From assembly GCA_021787845.1 (NCBI GenBank), contig JAJYLH010000003.1, forward strand, positions 186,001 through 250,000: a stretch of DNA of 64,000 nucleotides, in the 5' to 3' direction. The notes beneath the pieces are model-generated. The model saw only the letters and a program-made list of their open reading frames with translations, was not told where the DNA came from and did no database searches. Positions 38,547 through 45,583 of this stretch are shown one piece after another. How positions within the stretch are numbered: position 1 is the stretch's first letter; every line of letters starts with the position of its first letter. This DNA comes from Myxococcales bacterium. Its GTDB lineage: Bacteria > Myxococcota > Myxococcia > Myxococcales > JAJYLH01. The translations under genes were made by a program, and so were the position numbers.

Positions 38547-38579
38547 CCGGCCACCTGCGTCCTTAAGCTCCCTTGCGCC

Positions 38580-40046
38580 GTGGAACCGGGATCGACGGCG
38601 CTCTTCTTGATGGCCCTGGCGGCGATGCTGGCGCTCGCCGCGGGGGCGACCCGCCTCTCCGGCCGGTTCGGCGTCCCGAGCCTCCTGTTCTTCCTCGCGC
38701 TCGGCCTCGCCGCGCGCGCCCAACCCTGGGTCCCCTTCCCGGTCCCGGACTTCGACCTCGCCTTTCACGTGGGCGCGATGGCGCTCGCCCTGATCCTCTT
38801 CGACGGCGGTCTCAACACGTCGCTGCGCGCCGCGAAGACCGTCCTCTGGCCGTCGCTGATGCTGGCCACGGTCGGCGTCGCGATCTCCGCGGCCATCATC
38901 GCCGGCGCCGCCCACCTCTTGGGCATGAGCTGGCCGATTGCGGTGCTGCTCGGCGGAATCGTCTCCTCCACCGACGCGGCGGCGGTCTTCTCGGTCCTCC
39001 GGGCGAGCCGGGCGAACCTGCGGGAGCGGGTGGGGCTGACCCTGGAGCTGGAGAGCGGGCTCAACGACCCGATGGCGGCGCTCTTGACCTTCACCCTGGC
39101 CGCCGCCCTCGCGGGCGGGCACCTCGGGCTCGGCGCCGCGGCGCTGTCGCTCGTCGAGCAGCTCGGCATCGGCGCGCTGGTCGGCGCGCTCGTCGGCTTC
39201 GGCGGCCGGGGGCTCCTCCTCGGGGCGAAGCTGCCGGCGGTCGGCCTCTATCCGGCGCTGTCGGTGGCGCTCGCCTTCGGCGCCTTCGGGCTGGCGACGG
39301 TGGGGCGCGGGTCCGGGTTTCTCGCGGTCTACTTGGCGGCAGCGCTCCTGGGATCCGGACGGCTCCCGTTTCGTTCGAACCTCCTGCGCGTGCACCACGC
39401 GCTCGCCTGGCTCGCGCAGATCACGATGTTCGTGCTCCTCGGGCTCACCGTCCACCCCGCGCGGCTACCGGGAGCGCTCGCGGTGGGCGCCGGGCTAGCG
39501 GCGGCGCTCGCGCTCATCGCCCGGCCGGCAGCGGTGCTGCTCTGCCTGGCGCCGTTTCGCTACCGCCTGTCCGAGCGGCTCTTCGTCGCCGCGGTCGGTC
39601 TGCGGGGCGCGGTGCCCATCGTCCTCGCGCTCTTTCCGCTGCTCTTGGGCCTCGAAGGAGCGCACCGGCTCTTCGTCGTGGTGTTCGCGATGGTGGCGGT
39701 GTCCAGCTTGGTTCCGGGAGCGCTGGTCGGGCCGCTCGCGCGGATGATGCACCTCGACCAGAAGCGCCCGCCGCCCGCCCCAGCCGGGATCGAGATGGTC
39801 TCGCTCCACGAGTACGACGGCGATTTCGTCAGCTACTACGTGGGCGAGGAGAGCGCGGTAGCTCGGGCGACCATCGCCGACCTGCCGCTGCCGGACCAGT
39901 GCATCGTCACCCTGATCGTGCGCGGGCACGACGTCGTCGCTCCCCGCGGCACCACCCGCATCGAGCCCGGCGACCACGTCTACGTCTTCGCCCGGTCGAC
40001 CGAACGGGCGCTCGTCGATCTGATCTTCGGCTACGCGGAGGAGTGA
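38580..40046 (+). CDS. Potassium/proton antiporter of the NhaP2 (CvrA) type
   Basis: A 488-residue CPA1-family cation/proton antiporter with about 12 helices and a C-terminal RCK_C/TrkA-C-like domain (about 415-488: DLPLPDQCIVTLIVRGHDVVAPRGTTRIEPGDHVYVFAR). Conserved features are LALILFDGGLNT, GGIVSSTDAAAVF and LESGLNDPMAALL, holding the acidic residues of the exchange site. The start is GTG 38580. NhaP2-type proteins export K+ for protons in osmotic and pH control. It stands alone, converging on a lipoprotein gene. Confidence 0.9.
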   Translation: MEPGSTALFLMALAAMLALAAGATRLSGRFGVPSLLFFLALGLAARAQPWVPFPVPDFDLAFHVGAMALALILFDGGLNTSLRAAKTVLWPSLMLATVGVAISAAIIAGAAHLLGMSWPIAVLLGGIVSSTDAAAVFSVLRASRANLRERVGLTLELESGLNDPMAALLTFTLAAALAGGHLGLGAAALSLVEQLGIGALVGALVGFGGRGLLLGAKLPAVGLYPALSVALAFGAFGLATVGRGSGFLAVYLAAALLGSGRLPFRSNLLRVHHALAWLAQITMFVLLGLTVHPARLPGALAVGAGLAAALALIARPAAVLLCLAPFRYRLSERLFVAAVGLRGAVPIVLALFPLLLGLEGAHRLFVVVFAMVAVSSLVPGALVGPLARMMHLDQKRPPPAPAGIEMVSLHEYDGDFVSYYVGEESAVARATIADLPLPDQCIVTLIVRGHDVVAPRGTTRIEPGDHVYVFARSTERALVDLIFGYAEE

Positions 40047-40077
40047 GGCGCGAAGCGCACTGGCTGGACCGCACCCG

Positions 40078-40626
40078 CTATCTGACGTGGCGGCCAGGAC
40101 GCGCGCGTAACCCCCGGGAGCGCAGCCGCCGTCCTTCCGCCTCCAACTGGGCGGGGACTCGCACGACCTCGATGCTCTCGGCGAGATCGTGCCCGTGGAA
40201 CCGAACGAAGCGCGCGCGCACGCTCGACCCCGGCACCAGGCTGCGGGGAGGAATCGGCCGGCCGTCCATGCTGACGGTGGTGAGCCGTGCGATCGAGAGA
40301 TCGACACGCCGCCCACTGGGTTCCAGCAAGGACACCATCCCGTCGGCGGCTTCGAGGATGGTGCCGCGCAGCGAGAATTTCCACCTCGCGTTCGCGATCG
40401 CCCGGTCCCGCGCCAGCGCTTGGAGCCGCTCTGGCGTGAGCGCCGACCGGTTGGGGTCTGAATTCGTCATCACGCCGTGGGCCGGCGCTCCGATGGCGCC
40501 CAGCCGCCGATTCACCGGGCGCGGCGTGCAGCCGGCCATCCACGCGAGCGCGAGGACGGCGAGCCATCGGCCGTTCGAGCCGGATTCCACGCGAACAACG
40601 TGCGCATCGCCCGCACGGGTTGCCAA
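40078..40626 (-). CDS. Small lipoprotein, unknown function
   Basis: A predicted 182-residue lipoprotein (MAGC lipobox). The mature part has a beta-rich SH3/OB-like stretch (KFSLRGTILEAADGMVSLLEPSGRRVDLSIARLTTVSMDGRPIPP...GSSVRARFVRF). The start is TTG at 40626: AGGAG 8 bp upstream overlaps the TAG stop of the CPBP gene, which indicates translational coupling. An alternative is GTG at 40590 without a ribosome binding site. No family recognised. Confidence 0.65.
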   Translation of the reverse strand: MATRAGDAHVVRVESGSNGRWLAVLALAWMAGCTPRPVNRRLGAIGAPAHGVMTNSDPNRSALTPERLQALARDRAIANARWKFSLRGTILEAADGMVSLLEPSGRRVDLSIARLTTVSMDGRPIPPRSLVPGSSVRARFVRFHGHDLAESIEVVRVPAQLEAEGRRLRSRGLRARPGRHVR

Positions 40627-40637
40627 GGGAAGCGCTC

Positions 40638-41447
40638 CTAGTGGCCGAGACCGAAAGCGCTCGCCTCCAGGGTGCGGATGAGGATGTTGCTCGAGGCGTG
40701 GACGATGGCGGGCGACAGGACGCCCTTCGAGCGCAGCGCCATCCAGGTGAAGAGCAGGCCCGGGAAGAACGTGCCGAGCCGGTACGGCGCCGGCGTCAGA
40801 AGGTGCCCGGCCGCGAAGAGCGCGGTCTCCAGCACCGCCGCCCGGCCGAACGGCTGGCCGAGAAGCCGCGCCATCGCCGGCAGAGCGCGGCTCAACCGCT
40901 CGAGGAGGTAGCCGCGATAGAAGAATTCCTCGCCGAGCGCGACCGCGACGTTGCCGCCGACCACGTTCAGGAAGTCCATCGGCGTCGCCCACGGCGCCCG
41001 CCAGTGCCAGGCGTACGCTGCCCGGTAGGGCGCGACCCAGTGCGCCCTCACCGCCCAGGCCGGAAGCCAATGCGCGTAGCCGTAGAGGAACAGCCGGTAG
41101 CCGCCGACGAAGAGCGGAAAGACCACCGCCATCACCCAGAGGGCGAGGGCGAGGTCGCGCTTCCAGTGGCGAAGGTTCAGGCCGTAGTCCGAGTCTTCCC
41201 GTCCATGCCGCCGATTCTGGTGCGAGGGGACCCAGAGGAAGGCGCCGACCGCGAGCGCGCCGGTGATCGACGGGCCGTAGGGAAGGATCGGGGCGAGGGC
41301 GAACTTGAAGACCGCGAGCCCCCCGAGAACGGTTGCCCAGACCCGTAGCGCTTCCCTACCCGGGCGGACGGCAGCGCCCCCGGGTGGCGGCTGCGGTGCG
41401 GGAGGCCGAACGGCAGGGGGCCCCCCAGGGGTCGGCGTCGAGCTCAC
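40638..41447 (-). CDS. CPBP intramembrane protease, possible myxosortase
   Basis: A 269-residue polytopic protein of the CPBP (Abi/CAAX-like) glutamic protease family. The three catalytic motifs are intact: EExxxR as E173-E174-F-F-Y-R178, FxxxH as LFAAGH, and HxxxN as VHASSN near the C-terminus. About seven helices. Myxobacterial CPBP proteins of this size include the myxosortases (MrtC, MrtX, MrtP), proposed to process MYXO-CTERM proteins, and a MYXO-CTERM-like protein is encoded at 51.5-54.1 kb. That link is inference; other CPBP proteins do unrelated jobs. The start GTG 41447 is uncertain (the frame extends to an ATG at 41519). Coupled to the lipoprotein gene downstream. Confidence 0.75.
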   Translation of the reverse strand: MSSTPTPGGPPAVRPPAPQPPPGGAAVRPGREALRVWATVLGGLAVFKFALAPILPYGPSITGALAVGAFLWVPSHQNRRHGREDSDYGLNLRHWKRDLALALWVMAVVFPLFVGGYRLFLYGYAHWLPAWAVRAHWVAPYRAAYAWHWRAPWATPMDFLNVVGGNVAVALGEEFFYRGYLLERLSRALPAMARLLGQPFGRAAVLETALFAAGHLLTPAPYRLGTFFPGLLFTWMALRSKGVLSPAIVHASSNILIRTLEASAFGLGH

Positions 41448-41605
41448 GGCCACGCACCATGCCCGGCGCCGGGGGGATGGGCAAGGCGCCCGCCGTCGGG
41501 ACGGGCGCAGGTCAACCACCCGTTCTCCGCCGAGGTCTGATCGATCTGTCGCAGCCGACCGCCTGCGGATCCCGTTTTTCGGGGCGAATTCGTGAGGCGC
41601 GGTTC

Positions 41606-41634
41606 TTGCTCGGAAGCCGACCGGGGCCTATGCT
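41606..41634 (+). promoter_or_regulatory. Candidate promoter of lipoprotein gene
   Basis: TTGCTC (41606-41611), 17-bp spacer, TATGCT (41629-41634), 22 bp before the ATG with CGGAG between. Good -10, fair -35. Confidence 0.5.
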
Positions 41635-41656
41635 CGGGCCTTTCGGAGACGCGAAG

Positions 41657-42532
41657 ATGATGTCCCGCGCTTTCGTCCGCTGCTCGTTGCTCGCGCTGGC
41701 CGCTCTGCCTCTCGCCGCCTGCGGCAGTCTCGCCGACCAGCTCCAGGCCAAGAACTTCGCGGTCGGTGCGCTCCTGTCGACCCCGGAAACGAAAGACCCG
41801 AAGTCCAGCACGACCATCCCCGCCCTCACCACCTTCCAGCTCTATTTCGGGCAGATCGACGAGTCGAAAATCAGCCTCGACCCGAGCGGGAAGCAGGTCG
41901 CGGCCGACGGCGCGTTCACCGGCGTCTCCGGCGCGGTCGTCAAGCTCACCTTCCACGACGCCGGCTCGAACCAGGACGTCGAGCTGACCGCGGACGACCT
42001 GTCGAATTCCCCCAACGGGAGCCCCGGCGAGTACTTCCTCGACAGCAAGACCGCGCAGAAGCTGGTCTACGACCAGACGACCTACACCGCGACCATCAGC
42101 TACTCCGGGCAGACGTACACGATGCAGGTCGCCGCGCCCCCGCCGGTCGACATCCAGGAATTCGAGAACGCGCAAGACCGCGTCATCACCGGCCACAGCG
42201 CGGGCGCGCCGCTCACCTTGACGCGGTCGGTCGAGAAGGGCTCGCAAAACCCCATCGCCTTCTGGAACCTCTCCAGCCAGGCACAAGCGGAACTGGACAC
42301 CAACGCACCCAAGGACCCGCTCGGCTTCCTCCAACTCGTTCTCGACGACTCCGCCTGGCGCGCCGACACGTTCGCGGTGCCCGGCTCGGATTTCCAGCCG
42401 AGCTCGGGGTACGTCGTCACCTTCGCCTCGCTCGCCGAGGGCAGTGTCACCTCGTCCGGCTCCTCGTCGCTCTTCGTCGGCTCGACGCTCCTCGCCGGCG
42501 CCGCCACCTGGGGCGGGGTCACGACCGACTAG
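41657..42532 (+). CDS. Predicted outer-membrane lipoprotein
   Basis: A 291-residue protein with a textbook lipobox (LAAC, Cys at about residue 22), beta-rich beyond it, with Thr/Ser/Asp-rich strands (TTFQLYFGQIDESKI, AVVKLTFHDAGSNQDVELTADDL, YTATISYSGQTYTMQVAAPPPV). It may contain two immunoglobulin-like folds. ATG 41657 follows CGGAGAC. The next gene, a small barrel protein, starts 64 bp downstream. Function unknown. Confidence 0.78.
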   Translation: MMSRAFVRCSLLALAALPLAACGSLADQLQAKNFAVGALLSTPETKDPKSSTTIPALTTFQLYFGQIDESKISLDPSGKQVAADGAFTGVSGAVVKLTFHDAGSNQDVELTADDLSNSPNGSPGEYFLDSKTAQKLVYDQTTYTATISYSGQTYTMQVAAPPPVDIQEFENAQDRVITGHSAGAPLTLTRSVEKGSQNPIAFWNLSSQAQAELDTNAPKDPLGFLQLVLDDSAWRADTFAVPGSDFQPSSGYVVTFASLAEGSVTSSGSSSLFVGSTLLAGAATWGGVTTD

Positions 42533-42596
42533 GCGCCTTGAAGATCTCGCTCGCCTCGCGCGTCAAACGCGAGGGAGAGCGCTCCCGGAGGATTCC

Positions 42597-43151
42597 ATGC
42601 ACCGCCGCTTGCTGTTGACCGCCGCCGCCTTCGCCGCCCTCGTGCTCAGCGGGAGCGCTTCACGGGCGGCAGAACCGACGCTGGGGTACGTCTTCGGCTC
42701 CTACGCGATTCCCTACGGCTATCGGGTGAGCCGCGACAACGGAAGGACCACCAGCGGGCCCGACCGGACCAAGACCGGCCTCGGCCTGGGCGCGCTCGGG
42801 TTCGGCGCCGGCATCGGGTACAACGGGTGGAACCTCCAGCTCGACGTCCGCGACGCCTCCAAGGCGACCGCCGGCGCGCTCACCGGCGGCTACCGCCTGA
42901 ATTTCCCTCTCGGCCACTTCGAGCTCTGGGGCCGGCTCGCCATCGGCCCGTCGCTCGCGATCGACTACCACCAGGCGAGCCACACCAAGATCGCCGGCGG
43001 CGTGCAGACCGTCGCCGAGGTCGGCCTCGACTACCTGTTCTGGGACCACCTGGCGGTCGGGCTCAAAGGGGTTGCCGAGCCGAACTACTCCTGGAAGTCG
43101 AACTTCGCGGCGGACTTCGGGCTCAACATCGACGTGCGGCTGCTCATCTAG
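42597..43151 (+). CDS. Small outer-membrane beta-barrel protein
   Basis: A 184-residue protein with a signal peptide (cleavage near SRAAEP). Eight or so amphipathic strands (GLGLGALGFGAGIGYNGWNLQLDVRDA, TAGALTGGYRLNF, FELWGRLAIGPSLAIDYH, FGLNIDVRLLI) suggest an OmpX/OmpA-like 8-stranded barrel. CGGAGGA precedes ATG 42597. Possibly co-transcribed with the lipoprotein upstream. Confidence 0.7.
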   Translation: MHRRLLLTAAAFAALVLSGSASRAAEPTLGYVFGSYAIPYGYRVSRDNGRTTSGPDRTKTGLGLGALGFGAGIGYNGWNLQLDVRDASKATAGALTGGYRLNFPLGHFELWGRLAIGPSLAIDYHQASHTKIAGGVQTVAEVGLDYLFWDHLAVGLKGVAEPNYSWKSNFAADFGLNIDVRLLI

Positions 43152-43216
43152 CGTAGCCCGCCGGAAATACCCTTTGATGGGCTTTCCATTTCGCTCAGGT
43201 CGCGCCCGGCCTTTGC

Positions 43217-43445
43217 CCGCAAGCCCTGGGGTGCCCGCGCGCACGGAGCCGGACGGAAGCAGGGCTTTCGTGCGCGTGCCTCGAACGGCCATCGAGACTC
43301 GCAGAGCGTTCAGGCGCCGGGCCGAGTCCGACGAGCCTTCGAGGGCTGCGCACAACCTCCCGTCCAAAAAGAGCAGTCCGGCGGGCGCGGGGGCGCCTCA
43401 GGGCGAGCGGAAACGAAGAACCAGGAGACTTCTGACGGGTTACAC
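43217..43445. repeat. Diverged copy of the interspersed element at 45.3 kb
   Basis: Fills most of the 339-bp gap between the barrel gene and rsm22 (convergent). 43224-43249 matches the reverse complement of the 45.3-kb element at about 24 of 26 bases (shared core GTGCCCGCGC-CACGGAGC), and 43395-43417 matches at about 22 of 23 (core CGCCTCAGGGCGAGCGG). The middle and the outer ends have decayed; no target duplication was recognised. Confidence 0.6.
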
Positions 43446-43490
43446 GAGGTCTACGGCAGCGCATCCAAGGAGTAGCGGCGGACGAGGAGC

Positions 43491-44711
43491 CTAGATCCGC
43501 TGCCGTTCGAAGGGCTCGCCCGCTTCGGCGACGAGGCGGACCTGCGTCGACTCGATGATCTTGATTCCGTCTCCCGCCGCGGCCGGCATCGCCCCGTCGA
43601 GCGCGAAGAGGTCGCCCCGCTCCAACCGGTCGAAGGTCGCGTTCGCCTCGCTCCGAGCACCATCGCTGCGGGCGATGGGCAGCCGCCCCTCGGGACCGCA
43701 GCCGATCACCCGGCGCCGTTGATGGCCCTCGAAGGTCTCGCTCACCACCCGAAAGAGCCGTGTGTCGCCTCCCTGCCGCGACTCGAGCCCGACCGAGGGC
43801 CACGGTTCGCCCTTCGGCGCCAGGACGAGGTAGGACATCTTCAACGCGTCCTTGTGGAGACCGGCGGCGCTGATGATATCCGACAGCGCTTCCGGTGGGT
43901 GCCAGGCCCGCTGCGCGTGGCACCAATCGACCTCGCGCTCGAGCGCCGGACAGCCGCCCGGGAACAGACACGGCGCGCGCACCGCGAACCCGCGACCGAC
44001 CATCGCGTCGCGCACCTCCAGTAGCTCGCGAGTGGTCGGCCGTAGCGCCGGCTCGATGAGCACCAGCGCTCCCCCTTTGCGTAGCCGGCCCGCGAGCGCC
44101 TCGCACAGCCGCGCGCGGCGTTCGACACGGTCCTCGGCGTCGCTCCACAGCTCGTTGAGGCCGTGGCCGACGGTGACGAGACTCCATGCCTGACCGCCGC
44201 CGGGCAGCCCGTCGCCTCGCGAGGCGTCCCAGAGCCGGGTCGTCAGCGAGCGACCGATGGAGCCCGCCAGCTCGCGCGCGAGGCCCAGCGCGCGCTCGCT
44301 CCGATCGAGCGCCGTCACTTCGCTCGCGCCTGCGTCGAGCGCGGCCATCGCCATGGGACCAGGACCGCTCGCGATATCCAGCGCCGCTCTCGGCCGGTTG
44401 CCGAGCTCCCGCAGGACTTCCGCGGCTTGCGCGTAGGACACCGGCCAGAAGTAGAGCAGGTACGCTCCCAGGAGGCTCGGATGGTCGAGGTAGCTCTGGC
44501 CGGCGAGCGGGCGGCCGCGGGTCAGCCCCTCGCTCAACCGGCGTACGCCCCGGGCGACCAGCTCGAGCTCCTCCCGCGTCAGCCGATCGCTCGGCCCCTT
44601 CGACCGGCGCAGCCGCCGGAACGCGGCGATGAGCCGGGGCATCCAAGCATCGAGGCGGAGCGCAGGCGCCGTCACCCGCGGCATCGTGTCGGGCGCGGGC
44701 GCGTCGCGCAA
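43491..44711 (-). CDS. Rsm22-family ribosome-associated methyltransferase-like protein
   Basis: A 406-residue protein of the Rsm22/METTL17 type, a SAM-binding fold that associates with the small ribosomal subunit during assembly. The N-terminal helical region (SYLDHPSLLGAYLLYFWPVSYAQ) precedes the Rossmann motif ALDIASGPGPMAMAALD. AGLVLIEP-like strands follow, and then a Cys set that in the family binds an Fe-S cluster: APCLFPGGCPALEREVDWCHAQ, with a later Cys in RVIGCGPEG. Start ATG 44711; 44684 is an alternative. The gene is flanked on both sides by copies of the interspersed repeat. Confidence 0.85.
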   Translation of the reverse strand: MRDAPAPDTMPRVTAPALRLDAWMPRLIAAFRRLRRSKGPSDRLTREELELVARGVRRLSEGLTRGRPLAGQSYLDHPSLLGAYLLYFWPVSYAQAAEVLRELGNRPRAALDIASGPGPMAMAALDAGASEVTALDRSERALGLARELAGSIGRSLTTRLWDASRGDGLPGGGQAWSLVTVGHGLNELWSDAEDRVERRARLCEALAGRLRKGGALVLIEPALRPTTRELLEVRDAMVGRGFAVRAPCLFPGGCPALEREVDWCHAQRAWHPPEALSDIISAAGLHKDALKMSYLVLAPKGEPWPSVGLESRQGGDTRLFRVVSETFEGHQRRRVIGCGPEGRLPIARSDGARSEANATFDRLERGDLFALDGAMPAAAGDGIKIIESTQVRLVAEAGEPFERQRI

Positions 44712-45060
44712 GGTCGAGTGGCGCAGGCCCGCCCGACGGGCGCCGCATTCTCTCGGCTACCGGGTGATCGCCCCTCCGGGTTCCATCCTGCCGCCGCCGG
44801 CGGGGGCCGAGCTTTCCCGACGCGCTTCCCCGAAGGCTCGTCGGGGCATCCCCCTCGAATGCCTTGGGCCTGTGCCAAAGGTGGTTGGGAGCCGGGCCAG
44901 AACCCGAGCGAAGTGGGAAGCATTGCCTCGTCTATCGGTACCTGCTCGTCGGTCCCATCGCCCCCGCCCGTGAGAACCAGCCAAGCCTCCACGCGAGCAA
45001 GCAAGCATCAGGACGATTCCCGCGTCCGTGGCCAAGCCGTCGCCTGCGGCCACGACATTC
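44712..45060. other. Non-coding region upstream of rsm22
   Basis: Part of an 872-bp stretch without a gene. No RNA or protein was recognised between 44712 and 45060; the rest is taken up by two repeat elements described separately. Confidence 0.5.
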
Positions 45061-45242
45061 ACCAGCACCTGCTTTTCCGGTTGACGCCACCGAAGCGCAT
45101 CGGCCGTGCGCCGCTCTCTCACGGTCGCGGTACAGATCCGGCTGGCCTGTGTGCAAGCGCATGTCAGTACCGCGACCATGAGGGCGCGACGGTCGGCGTT
45201 CGATTGGACCGGGCGGCGCCAACCGGATAAGCAACTCCTGGT
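45061..45242. repeat. REPIN-like inverted pair of REP sequences
   Basis: Two arms of about 73-76 bp (45061-45133 and 45167-45242) are imperfect inverted copies around a 33-nt loop. Both arms start ACCAG, share TGCTT-TTCCGGTTG-type sequence next, and end in the same core ACGGTCGCGGTAC / reverse complement GTACCGCGACC near the loop. One arm has a 6-base insertion. A single related core sits at 29.1 kb. This layout fits a REP doublet moved by a RAYT-type transposase, which is not in the window. Confidence 0.65.
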
Positions 45243-45276
45243 CGAGCCTCCTTTCGCCACGGTCTCGTCATCGACG

Positions 45277-45531
45277 GCTGGGTATCCAGACATCTCAGGT
45301 TGTCGTTCCCGCTCGCCCTGAGGCGGCCGGGCCCACGGACCTCGCTCGTTGCCACGGCCCTCGTGCCCGGCCCTCGAAGGGCCGTGAGGGCTCGGCACAG
45401 CCTGTGCCACCCTCGCGCTCGCCCTTCGAGGCCCGCGCATGCTTGCCGTGCTCCATTCATGCTCCGTGGGCGCGGGCACCTCAGGGTGAGCGGATCGGGG
45501 ACCAAGACACCTGAGGTGTCTGGATACCCAG
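45277..45531. mobile_element. MITE-like element with inverted ends and 9-bp target duplication
   Basis: The ends CTGGGTATCCAGACA (45278-45292 and, inverted, 45517-45531) continue to 23-bp terminal repeats identical at 22 positions; weaker similarity extends inward to about 65 bp. TCATCGACG stands immediately outside on both sides (45268-45276 and 45532-45540), a perfect 9-bp direct repeat as left by transposition; one extra G (45277) sits at the left junction. At 255 bp it codes for nothing recognisable, so it is non-autonomous. A diverged relative is at 43.2 kb. Confidence 0.75.
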
Positions 45532-45583
45532 TCATCGACGAGGGCGGCCCGAGGAAGGCGGCTGCGGGCATCCGCCCTTGTCT

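Noticed and set aside
45106-45321. Small reading frame inside the 45.1-kb hairpin
   Set aside because: The peptide comes from repeat sequence; the same peptide-like string is read from the opposite arm and from the copy at 29.1 kb.
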